Positions 7,710-16,718 are shown, numbered from the stretch's first letter. The stretch is 64,000 bases of DNA from Bacteroidota bacterium (GCA_018267965.1 JAFDXK010000001.1:558001-622000); one strand, 5' to 3'. The notes: a model not told the origin generated them from the letters alone. Numbers and translations: made by a program.

Positions 7710-8753
7710 TTACTCAGGTTTGCCGAGAGCGGTATTATTTAAAAACGTAGTATCGGTAAGTGTTTTGAGAAAAGCAATGAGTGCAGCCTTGTCTTCTGCT
7801 GTAAGTTTCAGGCCATTTATTTTCCCCGGCTTGGTCATTATGGGATCAAGATTAGATACTTTTCGTACACCGTTATTATAAAATTCTACTACTTCGTCCA
7901 GTGATGTATAACGTCCATCGTGCATGAAGTGTGTGCGTAAAGCCACATTGCGCAGGTTTGGCGTTTTAAATTTTCCTAAATCGAGAATGTTTTTTGTGAC
8001 ATTATAATATCCTTTGTCTGCTTCTTTGGCATAAATACTATCGACACCGGTATTATGAAACAAATTATCGGTGTACATCACGTTTGTATGGCAATGGAAA
8101 CAGTCTCCCTTTTCTGTATAAAATATTTCCATTCCTTTTTTCTCGAATGGTGTTAAATCAATAGCACCACTCAAATACCTGTCATACTTCGAGTCGCCTG
8201 AAATCAATGTACGCGTAAATTGCGCCAGTGCATACCCTATCTCTTTATGGGTTATATTATCTACACCGAAACATTTTTTGAATAGTGCTTTATACTTACT
8301 GCTGCTATTCATCTTAGCCAGGTCAGTACTAAAAAAATCTCTTGTTTCAAACTGCATTACGTCTTCCAATGTACCTTGCTTGGAGCCATCCCACATGAAA
8401 TTGGAATACCATCCCAGATTGATGTGAGGTAATACAGGCATGTCGTATTTCATTTCTGAAATCGTAAAACCCTGCGATTGAATGTGACAGCTTGCGCACG
8501 ATCTTCCATCGTTTGATAGGATGGGGTCATAATACAACTCCCGCCCTAATTGTATTCGTTCTTCGTACGGTTTGTTATCGTCGGGGATAACCAGCTCAGG
8601 AAAGCGTGTGGGTAAAAGTATTTCATAAGGAGTGAGAACAGTAGTTTCAGTTGTGTTTGTGTCAGAGGTTGTCTTTTCTTTTTTACAGGAAATAATTGTG
8701 ATAGTGAATGCTGTAATCAAAGCTGCTGTCAACGCTATGGTCTTATTTTTCAT
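7710..8753 (-). CDS. Dihaem cytochrome c peroxidase/MauG family, MbnH-like
   Basis: A 347-residue exported lipoprotein-type protein. I chose ATG 8753, which begins with a signal sequence ending in ITIISCKKE; the longer frame overlaps the upstream gene. It carries two haem motifs, CASCH (about residue 105) and CFHCH (about 225), plus the family phrases LPHINLGWYSNFMWDG and FKTPNLRNVALRTHFMHDGRYTSLDEVVEFYNNG. The gene immediately upstream encodes an MbnP-like protein, so this is probably the MbnH-type dihaem enzyme, which in methanotrophs oxidises a Trp of MbnP to kynurenine. Ordinary peroxidase activity remains possible. Confidence 0.85.
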   Translation of the reverse strand: MKNKTIALTAALITAFTITIISCKKEKTTSDTNTTETTVLTPYEILLPTRFPELVIPDDNKPYEERIQLGRELYYDPILSNDGRSCASCHIQSQGFTISEMKYDMPVLPHINLGWYSNFMWDGSKQGTLEDVMQFETRDFFSTDLAKMNSSSKYKALFKKCFGVDNITHKEIGYALAQFTRTLISGDSKYDRYLSGAIDLTPFEKKGMEIFYTEKGDCFHCHTNVMYTDNLFHNTGVDSIYAKEADKGYYNVTKNILDLGKFKTPNLRNVALRTHFMHDGRYTSLDEVVEFYNNGVRKVSNLDPIMTKPGKINGLKLTAEDKAALIAFLKTLTDTTFLNNTALGKPE

Positions 8754-8763
8754 AAATACACTT

Positions 8764-9486
8764 TTATAGTATACTAAATACATTCACGCCGTTTTCCTTA
8801 ATTTTTTGCATTAACAGGTCGTTGCCCATTGTGTACACGCCATCAGTAGAAAAGTTGTAAACATTAGGCGTCCTGAACCATTCATTGATGTTCATTTTTA
8901 TTTGCCATACAGATAAACTCTGTGGCAGGATATCGATCTTACATTTCAAGCCAGTAAAGCATTGAAAGCCATTTTTGCCGAGGTGCATGGCAAATCCGTT
9001 TAAGCCTGTAGTATCTTTCCAGTGGCCCTCAAGTTTTAAGAAGTGATATCCGCCACCCATCATATCGGGCCATACCATATTGTTATTATCGACTGTAGCA
9101 GGCAGCCCGCCAATACTATTTTTGGCAGGCATTACGCCAATGCAAAACGAGACCGAATCATACTTTTCTGAGTTTATATTGCGAAACAACAGGTTGTTCG
9201 TATTGCTAATGTTTGCGTCAATATAAAAAACACTATCTACTCCCTGCAAGAGTATGTTGTTTTTATAAAAGCGAAAGTCACTTAAATAATATTGAAGCTT
9301 ACTTATGCTATACTCGTTTCCGGCTTCATTTTTATATACCAAATCATTCCACGATAAGGGCTGAGCGTCGACGCTATATGTAATGTTTATTGATAAATTT
9401 CCTGTATTATACGGAGGCTGAACACCTGTTTCCCTTTTTTTACAACCCCAAATCAAAATGCACAAAGCAAAAAAATAGACTCTCAT
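8764..9486 (-). CDS. MbnP-like secreted copper-binding protein
   Basis: A 240-residue probable lipoprotein (signal MRVYFFALCILIWGC, then KKRE). The fold signature of the MbnP family is visible: a beta-strand start (LSINITYSVDAQPLSWNDLVYKN), then YSISKLQYYLSDFRFY, DSVFYID and FCIGVMP. The gene lies 10 bases upstream of the MauG/MbnH-like gene. Characterised MbnP binds copper through a kynurenine made by MbnH. Several Trp residues are present (SWNDL, MVWPDMMGG, GHWKD, SVWQIK, NEWF); which one might be modified cannot be decided here. Confidence 0.78.
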   Translation of the reverse strand: MRVYFFALCILIWGCKKRETGVQPPYNTGNLSINITYSVDAQPLSWNDLVYKNEAGNEYSISKLQYYLSDFRFYKNNILLQGVDSVFYIDANISNTNNLLFRNINSEKYDSVSFCIGVMPAKNSIGGLPATVDNNNMVWPDMMGGGYHFLKLEGHWKDTTGLNGFAMHLGKNGFQCFTGLKCKIDILPQSLSVWQIKMNINEWFRTPNVYNFSTDGVYTMGNDLLMQKIKENGVNVFSIL

Positions 9487-9539
9487 AAGAATTCTTTTTG
9501 CAAAAAAAACTTGATTTGTGTTGTTGGAAAATGACTTGT

Positions 9540-9561
9540 ATCATCATTGATGATAATCATC
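9540..9561. promoter_or_regulatory. Overlapping palindromes upstream of the MbnP-like operon
   Basis: A perfect 7-1-7 palindrome (9540-9554) and a perfect 6-1-6 palindrome GATGAT-A-ATCATC (9549-9561) share one half-site. This gives three alternating hexamer-like repeats, a layout like Fur-family operators. It begins 54 bases upstream of the MbnP-like start codon. Confidence 0.5.
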
Positions 9562-9642
9562 GAATAACTATAGCCGCATAGTGAAATACCTTATAGAAAT
9601 CCTAAGTGCCCAACGCGGTTACAATAAATGGGATTTTGCGGC

Positions 9643-10398
9643 TCAATTACTAAAAATTGCTTCTGCGTTGCGAGTGGTAGTTTGTGCCACCTCTTCGATA
9701 TTGATACCTAAACTTTCTGCTACTTTTGCTGCAATAATAGGTATATAACTACTCTCATTGCGCTTGCCTCGATGAGGAACCGGAGCAAGATAAGGCGCAT
9801 CTGTTTCCAGTACGATGTGCTGTAACCCAACTTCACGGATAATGTCAGGAAGGTTTGTTTTTTTATAAGTTACAACGCCGCCTATGCCAAGATATAGCCC
9901 CAAATCAACAACTTGCTTTGCCTGTTCAACACTGCCACTAAAGCAATGGAAAATGCCTTTCAGGTGGCCATTTTGTTTTTTTCTTACAATGTCTATACAA
10001 TCATGCGTAGATTCTCTGCTATGAATAACTATAGGCAGGTCATACTGCAATGCCCAATCTATTTGCGTTTCAAATGCCACAGCTTGTTGCCTTACATGGG
10101 TCATATCCCAATAATAGTCAAGACCTATTTCTCCAACAGCGTAAAACTTATGTTTAGAAAGATATTGTTCCACTATTCCAAGCTCTGCCAGATAGTTGTC
10201 CTTGACATAGCACGGGTGAAGACCCATCATCGGAAAGCAATTGTTGCTCCATTTATTTGCAATCCGTAACATGCCTTCAATAGTAGAGCTATCGCAATTA
10301 GGCATGTACATCTTTGATACATCAGCATCTATGGCGCGTTGTATGTCATCGTCATTCAACTGCTCGTCGTATAAATGTGTATGTGTGTCTATAAACAT
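9643..10398 (-). CDS. TatD family metal-dependent hydrolase
   Basis: A 251-residue TIM-barrel hydrolase, probably a cytosolic DNase/3'-5' exonuclease-like enzyme. Metal ligands are in MFIDTHTHLYDE (HxH), VGEIGLDYYW, IVIHSRES, FHCFSGS and LETDAPYLAP. ATG 10398 starts exactly at the conserved strand; longer frames would run into the upstream deacetylase gene. The upstream stop is 2 bases away, so the two genes are probably co-translated. Confidence 0.92.
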   Translation of the reverse strand: MFIDTHTHLYDEQLNDDDIQRAIDADVSKMYMPNCDSSTIEGMLRIANKWSNNCFPMMGLHPCYVKDNYLAELGIVEQYLSKHKFYAVGEIGLDYYWDMTHVRQQAVAFETQIDWALQYDLPIVIHSRESTHDCIDIVRKKQNGHLKGIFHCFSGSVEQAKQVVDLGLYLGIGGVVTYKKTNLPDIIREVGLQHIVLETDAPYLAPVPHRGKRNESSYIPIIAAKVAESLGINIEEVAQTTTRNAEAIFSN

Positions 10399-10400
10399 GA

Positions 10401-11036
10401 TTAATGTTTTGGGAGTGCCTTCATTTCCCATCCTTGTTGTGAGCAATATTCTAATACTTTGGGTAAAGCGTAGCTCATTCGGCTCCAGGCTTTTTCGCTA
10501 TCATGAAAAACAACAATTGAGCCGGGCTCTATATTCTCTAAAACATTAGCTAAGCATTGTTCGGGTGTAATCTCAGTATCAAAATCTCCGCTAAGTACAT
10601 CCCACATATAGATGCGCCACGCAGGTTTCTGTAACATCAGGCGATTGGCCTGGCTACGTTTTACCTTGCCATATGGTGGACGAAAAATATGCCCTTCAAT
10701 ATGTTGTGCGGCTTGTTTTATGTTTTTCAAATAATGCTCAGTTTTTGTAAACCAGCCATTTAAGTGATTGTATGTATGATTGCCTGTAGTATGTCCTTCG
10801 GCAATGGTTGTATCGTAAGTGGATTTGTATCGCGACACGTTGTTGCCTATGCAAAAGAAAGTGGCTTTTGCGTTATGTTTTTTGAGTTCGTCTAATACAA
10901 AAGGCGTGATTGTAGGGTGCGGGCCATCGTCAAATGTGATGTAAACAGCAGGTTTGTTTTTTACAGGCATCTTCCATGTAAGATGCTGATAGAAAACCCT
11001 GCGCAGCCACCATGGGGTTTTAACAAGATAAGCCAT
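10401..11036 (-). CDS. Polysaccharide deacetylase (NodB domain)
   Basis: A 211-residue carbohydrate esterase family 4-type protein. Motif 1 is VYITFDDGPHP (catalytic base and metal Asp), motif 2 is GNHTYNH (two metal His), motif 3 is FRPPYGK, and motifs 4-5 are WDVLSGDF and IVVFHDS. A short hydrophobic/aromatic N terminus (MAYLVKTPWWLRRVFY) may associate it with the membrane. It likely removes N-acetyl groups from peptidoglycan or a glycan. A second NodB protein lies at 25668. Confidence 0.9.
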   Translation of the reverse strand: MAYLVKTPWWLRRVFYQHLTWKMPVKNKPAVYITFDDGPHPTITPFVLDELKKHNAKATFFCIGNNVSRYKSTYDTTIAEGHTTGNHTYNHLNGWFTKTEHYLKNIKQAAQHIEGHIFRPPYGKVKRSQANRLMLQKPAWRIYMWDVLSGDFDTEITPEQCLANVLENIEPGSIVVFHDSEKAWSRMSYALPKVLEYCSQQGWEMKALPKH

Positions 11037-11072
11037 TACACAAACCAACAAAAAATTTGATAAAAAACAGCA

Positions 11073-11822
11073 TCAGATTTTAGTAATAGTATTAGCTTGT
11101 ATCCATCCGCTCCTGCCATCGGGCAATGTTATTTCAATCCAGTTTTGCAGATTATTACTAATGTTTACGGTAGTCCCTTCCGGAATATACAATGTAGGCT
11201 TGCTTTGTTGTGGGGATGTATAAAAAGGTACATCAGCTTGTATAATAACAGCTTTGCTGCGCGATGTTTTGCGATCTGCCGATACAAATGCGAAAATCAA
11301 TATGATAGCTAGCAGTGACCATGCGCCTGCAAAAGCTTGCCCCGGAATACGGAAAGAAAGCTTTCCTAAACGTTTAAGCATATTAACGGCTATTAGACTC
11401 AGGAATAGGATTAACCCTAAAACGGCCCAAGTGGTAGCCTTGCTTTGAGAGGTGATATTCTTCCACCACCTGACGAAGAAAATATCCTGTCCCTGGGGTA
11501 TACGGTTGGCAATACGGCTTTGGGCAAGTAATAAATTATTTTCTGCAGCACTGTATGACGGATCAAATTTAAGGGCTGTTTCGTAATTGATAATTGCAGG
11601 GGTAATTTGATTGAGTTTATAGTATGCGTTGCCTAAATTGTAGTAAACGACGGCATTCTGCGGATGAGACGCCGTTATTTTTTCGTAGTAGACTACAGCG
11701 CTATCATAATTCTTTTGTGCATAATGTTTGTTTGCGATGCTCCAAAGCGTATTATTGTCTGTCTTGGCTGAAGCCACGACCGATAGTACCAATAAGCAAA
11801 CTGATGCAATTAATTTTTTCAT
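11073..11822 (-). CDS. batE: BatE-like TPR and SH3 protein
   Basis: A 249-residue exported protein. A signal peptide (residues 1-19, ending VASAKT) is followed by tetratricopeptide repeats (about 24-105, NAVVYYNLGNAYYKLNQITPAIINYETAL), two membrane segments (about 130-150 and 163-183) and a bacterial SH3 domain (about 190-249, ending GRSGWIQANTI). This is the BatE layout of Bacteroides aerotolerance (Bat) loci. It overlaps batD by 4 bases, so translation is coupled. batA, batB and batC are not in the window. Confidence 0.85.
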   Translation of the reverse strand: MKKLIASVCLLVLSVVASAKTDNNTLWSIANKHYAQKNYDSAVVYYEKITASHPQNAVVYYNLGNAYYKLNQITPAIINYETALKFDPSYSAAENNLLLAQSRIANRIPQGQDIFFVRWWKNITSQSKATTWAVLGLILFLSLIAVNMLKRLGKLSFRIPGQAFAGAWSLLAIILIFAFVSADRKTSRSKAVIIQADVPFYTSPQQSKPTLYIPEGTTVNISNNLQNWIEITLPDGRSGWIQANTITKI

Positions 11823-13837
11823 GATTTAAAGCAATCCTCCAGTTTACTGATTATATCGATAGCCTCTGTGTAAGTCTGGTTCATTTGTTCTGTGCCTGCG
11901 TAACCTGCATACAAGGCAGTTTCACATTCATTAATAACTCGTTGGGTTTTATGCTGTAATAGTTCAGGTACATTTCGAGATGTGAGGGCATAATTAGCCT
12001 TTTCGTGAGAAAGTTCAGATAATGGTATGTTCAGCTTATCGCTCAGGTACAACCAAATGGCTTTAGATATTTCATCATAAAATACCTTCCTGTTGTTTTC
12101 GGCCAGCATTTTTTGTGCTGTAGCCAATCGTTTTAATGCTACTTTATTTGCGCGTTTATTCTTTAGCCCTACAATGTCTTTTGACAATTCATCTTCTCGC
12201 CTGCGCCAAACTATCAAGCCCAGAAATGCCGTGAGGGGTAGCGCATACAATGACCAATAGCCGGCAGAATAAATTAGTGGCTTAGTTTCGTATATCAGTT
12301 CGGGCAATGGTGCTGTATTGATAGGTTGTAATTCGGTTTTAGCTAACTGTGTATTTCTGCTATTAGCCGAAGAGTTACCCTTGCCCTGTTTAACATTGAT
12401 TTTGAAAGGCTGAGTATTCAGAGTAACATATTGTCCTGTCTGAGGGTTGAAAAAGGTAAAAGGCATTGCCGGGATTGTATACTCACCGGCAGTGTTAGGT
12501 GTAATAGGGTAAGTAATAATTTTAGAGCCGCTGATGGTTGTTGTACGTCCTGTAATAGTATCAATGATTGCCGGGTCGAGGTATGACAGGCCATTAGGTA
12601 AATTTAGTTTTGGTGCTTCAATTAATTTCAGGTTACCACTCCCGCTGATGGTTAATTTCAGGTTGGCAACATCATCGGTACTCAGGTTAGTTTTATCTAT
12701 GTTGCTTGTTACAGTAAAGTTTCCGACTGCACCGCCGAAATCATCAGGTTTTCCATTTTCTGGTAGTGGTGTAACTGTAATCTTTACAGGTATACTTTTC
12801 AGTTTCACTTTTACATCCTGGTAAGCCATTGAGTTAAAGAATCCATTGTTGAACAACGGGTCATTCATCATGAGGCTGCCAAAAGCCCTTTGAAGAGCAG
12901 GGTCATCAAACATAGAACCAAATGGGTCTTGCTGGCGAGATTGTACCAACACTCTGGCAACACCTTCGGCTTCAGCAGGGTCTAATTCCAGGGTTCCTGT
13001 TTGTTGTGGAAACAATGCTGATTTTTTCAGAACAAATACCTGGTACTTTTTTCCGTCTATTACTTCTTCTGTGGGTTTAATCGGCCCTTTTTGTATTTCA
13101 AAATCCTGGGTCCAGAAACCATTAAGTGAAGGCAGCTTTGATATCTGGCAATTCATCGGTATGCGGGCATATAGCTTATATGAAGCAGTTATTTGGTCGC
13201 CAAGGTGTACTTTGTTTTTATCAACAGTGACACGAATAAATAAATCTTTATCAAGATTAACGTTTGCAGGAGGTTGCTGCAACTGTTGTTGTTTGGGCTG
13301 GTCATACATCCGCTGTTGCATTTGGCGTATGGCTTGTTGCCTTTGACGTAACATCGCCTCAAAAGGGTCTTCATCACCGAATGGGTCATAACCTCTTTGC
13401 TGCTGTTGTTGCGGTGAAACTACGCTGCCCTGAACAACTTGTATGTTTAATGAGTTGGATTGATAATTATGTCCGTCTGCGTCTTTAGCTGTAGCAGGCG
13501 CTAACGTGATATTGCCTATGTGCTTGGGCTGAACGACATAAGTAATATTTATGGTCTGGCTTTGAATTGTCTTACCATTTACCCAGGTAATGTTTGATGA
13601 CCTGCCCTGAAACGGCCCCTGCAGCACATTAAACTCCTTTGTAAGATTGGCAGGTGGAGACATTGTTCCATTGATGTTTTGTATGGTGAAAACAATCTCC
13701 ATAGAATTTTGTAATCCTATTTTATTGGCTGCTGCCTGGGCAGTGAAAATTACGTCTTGTGCCACAACACGACTGCAGCCTGAAAATATCAACAGGCTAA
13801 TAATACAATACCGCCACATATAGCTAATGCTTGTCAT
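11819..13837 (-). CDS. batD: BatD family protein
   Basis: A 672-residue membrane-anchored periplasmic protein. The signal region contains LLIFSGCSRVVAQ; beta-rich BatD domains follow (FTAQAAANKIGLQNSMEIVFTI, then DKDLFIRVTVDKNKVHLGDQITASYKLY and further immunoglobulin-like strands). A Gln-rich segment lies near residues 142-190, a transmembrane helix near 545-565 (YWSLYALPLTAFLGLIVW), and a cytoplasmic helical tail follows. ATG 13819 (MWRYCIIS) is an alternative start, since a TATTTTTG promoter-like motif (minus strand, 13849-13856) lies very near 13837. Confidence 0.88.
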   Translation of the reverse strand: MTSISYMWRYCIISLLIFSGCSRVVAQDVIFTAQAAANKIGLQNSMEIVFTIQNINGTMSPPANLTKEFNVLQGPFQGRSSNITWVNGKTIQSQTINITYVVQPKHIGNITLAPATAKDADGHNYQSNSLNIQVVQGSVVSPQQQQQRGYDPFGDEDPFEAMLRQRQQAIRQMQQRMYDQPKQQQLQQPPANVNLDKDLFIRVTVDKNKVHLGDQITASYKLYARIPMNCQISKLPSLNGFWTQDFEIQKGPIKPTEEVIDGKKYQVFVLKKSALFPQQTGTLELDPAEAEGVARVLVQSRQQDPFGSMFDDPALQRAFGSLMMNDPLFNNGFFNSMAYQDVKVKLKSIPVKITVTPLPENGKPDDFGGAVGNFTVTSNIDKTNLSTDDVANLKLTISGSGNLKLIEAPKLNLPNGLSYLDPAIIDTITGRTTTISGSKIITYPITPNTAGEYTIPAMPFTFFNPQTGQYVTLNTQPFKINVKQGKGNSSANSRNTQLAKTELQPINTAPLPELIYETKPLIYSAGYWSLYALPLTAFLGLIVWRRREDELSKDIVGLKNKRANKVALKRLATAQKMLAENNRKVFYDEISKAIWLYLSDKLNIPLSELSHEKANYALTSRNVPELLQHKTQRVINECETALYAGYAGTEQMNQTYTEAIDIISKLEDCFKS

Positions 13838-13912
13838 TTGGGACGCTACAAAAATAAAATTATGGCCTTCTTGATGGGTATAACAAACTGTGAAAGCAGT
13901 GTTAAAATACCG

Positions 13913-14614
13913 TTATAAATCGCCTTGTTGAGGGCGTATTACGATGGTATCGATATTTGCCTGGGGTGATAACGAATAGGCCGACCATATACTGTCTGCC
14001 ACATCTTCGGGTTTCATTATACGGTTAGGGTCTATGCTGTCGCCCCAGGAACGAGTGTAAACAGCTCCCGAACATATGGATGTAACACGTATGCGCTCAG
14101 GTATCAGTTCTAATCTCAGGTTTTCGGAAAAACCAAGTAGCGCATACTTGCTGATGCTGTATGCCCCACCGTTAGGATAGGCACTAAGGCTGGCGATTGA
14201 GCACATATTGAAAATATGCCCATTGTCGCTTTTTTTCATAGCTGGTAAAACAGCACGGGTAAGGTGATATGCGCTGTACATATTTAAAGCCATCAAACTC
14301 TCCAGTTGGCCATCAGGCTCTGTTGCTATATTTCCGGGATAGTAGGTTCCTGCATTATTAACCAACACATCGATAGTAGGGAATGTACTGAGTACCTGTT
14401 TAGCAAAAGACAGAACTTGTTCTTTAATAGTCATGTCGGTAGGTATTGCCAATACCTGTACGTTTGGGTATAATGCTTTCCATTTTGTTTCAAGCTGCTT
14501 CAGGTCTTCTGCATTACGTGCGCATATAGCCACTGAAAAACCGTTAGTTAACAGCTTTTCAGCAATTGCTTTTCCTATACCTTGCGTACCTCCTGAAACT
14601 ATGGCATATGGCAT
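13913..14614 (-). CDS. Short-chain dehydrogenase/reductase
   Basis: A 233-residue classical SDR. The Rossmann motif is VSGGTQGIGKAIA, then VLVNNAGTYY, a catalytic Ser in NMCSIASLSAYP and the YSISKYALLG active-site Tyr/Lys. The basic residue after the glycine motif (ICARN) suggests NADP(H). The substrate is unknown. It lies on the same strand upstream of batD with a 75-base gap containing a possible batD promoter. Confidence 0.85.
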   Translation of the reverse strand: MPYAIVSGGTQGIGKAIAEKLLTNGFSVAICARNAEDLKQLETKWKALYPNVQVLAIPTDMTIKEQVLSFAKQVLSTFPTIDVLVNNAGTYYPGNIATEPDGQLESLMALNMYSAYHLTRAVLPAMKKSDNGHIFNMCSIASLSAYPNGGAYSISKYALLGFSENLRLELIPERIRVTSICSGAVYTRSWGDSIDPNRIMKPEDVADSIWSAYSLSPQANIDTIVIRPQQGDL

Positions 14615-14658
14615 GTGTTGTTCATTATTGGCTGTAAATTACGTTCTTTTGCGCTGAA

Positions 14659-15369
14659 ATGCAGAAGATAAAAACGGTACTGAACTGGAGCAGCGGTAAA
14701 GATGCAGCATTGGCATATTATTTATTGCAACAAAGCAATGAATATGATGTAGTAGAACTATTGACTACAGTTAATAATGAACATGACAGGGTAGTGATGC
14801 ATGGGATAAGGGAAGAATTGTTAGATGCGCAGGCTAAAGCGATGGGTATAGCACTGCAAAAGATAAAACTACCTGCTGCACCTGATGATGAAACCTATAA
14901 GGCTGCCATGCAACATGCTTTGGCCGGGTTAAAAGAAAAAGGTATGCATACAGCAGCTTTCGGAGATATTTTTTTAGAAGATCTGAGACTTTACAGGGAA
15001 GAACAGTTACAATCTGTTGGTTTTGATGCTATATTCCCTTTATGGAAAAAGGATACAAGGGAACTGGTAGGTATGATAGAAGATGCAGGTATTGAAACTA
15101 TGATAGTTTGCCTGAATGAAAAGTTTTTGGGTAAAGAGTTCTTGGGCAGGAAAATAGACCGCCATTTCTTAAACGATCTGCCCGCAGGTGTAGACCCTTG
15201 TGGTGAGCATGGAGAGTTTCATACGTTTGTATATAATGCACCGTACTTTAGTGCACCTGTACCCGTAAAAAGGGGTGAAGAAGTTTACAAAGCGTACACG
15301 CCCGCAAATAATGATACGGATAAGTGGAACACAGGTTTTTGGTTTTTGGATTTAACACTCGATACATGA
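14659..15369 (+). CDS. Dph6-like ATP pyrophosphatase
   Basis: A 236-residue PP-loop amidoligase-like protein. WSSGKDAALAYYLL at the N terminus is the ATP-PP-loop, and GDIFLEDLRLYREEQLQ, FPLWKKDTRELVGMIEDAG and DPCGEHGEFHTFVYNAP are hallmarks of the diphthine-ammonia ligase (Dph6/MJ0570) family. Bacteria do not make diphthamide, so the substrate is unknown. It overlaps the following SMR exporter gene (ATGA), which suggests a functional pair. Confidence 0.85.
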   Translation: MQKIKTVLNWSSGKDAALAYYLLQQSNEYDVVELLTTVNNEHDRVVMHGIREELLDAQAKAMGIALQKIKLPAAPDDETYKAAMQHALAGLKEKGMHTAAFGDIFLEDLRLYREEQLQSVGFDAIFPLWKKDTRELVGMIEDAGIETMIVCLNEKFLGKEFLGRKIDRHFLNDLPAGVDPCGEHGEFHTFVYNAPYFSAPVPVKRGEEVYKAYTPANNDTDKWNTGFWFLDLTLDT

Positions 15370-15695
15370 ACTGGCTGATATTGATTATTGCTGGATTGTT
15401 TGAAGTAGGGTTTACGTTTTGTTTGAGCAAAGCAAAAGAAACGTCCGGCAGTACATCTACATTATGGATAGTAGGCTTTTTTGTGTCATTAAGTATGAGT
15501 ATGTATTTGTTGTACAGGGCGACACAAACATTGCCTATGGGTACAGCTTATGCAGTATGGACAGGTATCGGTGCGGTAGGTACTGTGATAATGGGTATCG
15601 TCTTCTTTAAGGAGCCTGCAGACTTCTGGCGCTTGTTTTTCATCTTCACCCTAATTGCATCAATCATCGGGTTGAAGTTTGTGTCAAGTCATTAA
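15366..15695 (+). CDS. SMR family exporter, Gdx/SugE subtype
   Basis: A 109-residue four-helix inner-membrane protein of the small multidrug resistance family. The essential Glu in helix 1 is residue 13 (IIAGLFEVGFTF). GTAYAVWTGIGAVGTVIMGIVFFKEP matches the SugE/Gdx branch rather than EmrE. Characterised Gdx proteins export guanidinium in exchange for protons; that activity is inferred here. ATG 15366 overlaps the upstream stop codon and places Glu 13 correctly. The 3' end abuts a convergent gene without a visible terminator. Confidence 0.87.
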   Translation: MNWLILIIAGLFEVGFTFCLSKAKETSGSTSTLWIVGFFVSLSMSMYLLYRATQTLPMGTAYAVWTGIGAVGTVIMGIVFFKEPADFWRLFFIFTLIASIIGLKFVSSH

Positions 15696-16637
15696 TTATT
15701 TCTTTGAAAACCTGTCGTCAGTCAAGGCAAGAAGGAAAGCTTCAAGGTCTTGTTTTTCCTCTTCGGTAAGATGTAACGGTTCGCGCAAAACACTATCTCG
15801 ATTAATGCCATCTGGCATAGTAGCATGAGGGTTGTCGTAATAATCAATTACCTGCCTGAGTGTTTTAAAACTGCCATCGTGCATGTATGGTGCAGTAACA
15901 GCTACATTACGCAAGCCCGGTACTTTCATTTTGCCGATATCGGCAATGTTATGTGTTACATTATACCTGCCTGAATCGTTATGCGATTTGCCGTTGAACA
16001 AACCAATGCTGCGAAACTCATCAGCAGTAAAATCAGGTGTGAAATGACATTCAAAACACTTTCCTTTTTCTCTAAAAATAGTTCGGCCTCTTACTTGTTG
16101 ATCTGTCATACTGTTGGGTTTATCGTCCAACCAGCGGTCATTGGGAGTGTTTGATGTTTCAAGTGTACGTTCGTATGCAGCAATAGCAGATGCAAGTGTT
16201 TTACTTGTAGGTACTGATTTGAATAAAGCAAAAAACAGCTGACGGTATTTTTTACTTCGGTTTAATCGTTTAACTGCTTCTGCAACAGGCAGGTTCATTT
16301 CAACAGGGTTGGCTATAGGCCCCAATGCCTGTTCTTCTAATGTTTTTGCCCTGCCATCCCAGAATAATGCGTCACGACTGCTTACGTTCATGGTACTTGG
16401 CGCGTTACGGTTTCCCAAACGTCCATGCACACCTTTGCTAAAAGGGGTAGTATCAGCAAAAGCAAATTGGGGTTTGTGACATGAGGCGCAACTTATGCTA
16501 CTATCTTCAGATAGTATGGGGTCAAAAAAGAGCATTTCACCCAAACGGGCTTTGGTAATTTTCTGAGGTGCTTTATTGAATGCAAAACTGAAAACAACAA
16601 ATAATAAGAGTGCAGATATGACAATTCCTTTCTTCAC
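15696..16637 (-). CDS. Dihaem cytochrome c peroxidase family protein
   Basis: A 313-residue exported protein from GTG 16637, with signal helix KKGIVISALLLFVVFSFAFN. It has two haem motifs: CASCHKP (about residue 51) and CFECHFT (about 195). Family phrases are LGEMLFFDPILSEDSSISC, FWDGRAKTLEEQA and KVPGLRNVAVTAPYMHDGSFKTLRQVIDYYDN. Its role is probably peroxide reduction or a MauG-type oxidation. Unlike the gene at 7710 it has no MbnP-like partner. Divergent from fumC. Confidence 0.86.
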   Translation of the reverse strand: MKKGIVISALLLFVVFSFAFNKAPQKITKARLGEMLFFDPILSEDSSISCASCHKPQFAFADTTPFSKGVHGRLGNRNAPSTMNVSSRDALFWDGRAKTLEEQALGPIANPVEMNLPVAEAVKRLNRSKKYRQLFFALFKSVPTSKTLASAIAAYERTLETSNTPNDRWLDDKPNSMTDQQVRGRTIFREKGKCFECHFTPDFTADEFRSIGLFNGKSHNDSGRYNVTHNIADIGKMKVPGLRNVAVTAPYMHDGSFKTLRQVIDYYDNPHATMPDGINRDSVLREPLHLTEEEKQDLEAFLLALTDDRFSKK

Positions 16638-16690
16638 GCTGTGCAAAATTAAAATAAATAAAATACTCTGACGTATCAATGTGCATTTAA

Positions 16691-16698
16691 TACCTTTG
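16691..16698 (+). promoter_or_regulatory. Promoter -7 element of fumC
   Basis: TACCTTTG matches TAnnTTTG and ends 20 bases before the fumC ATG. Confidence 0.65.
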
Positions 16699-16718
16699 CA
16701 CCGCAAATTATTCTACAA

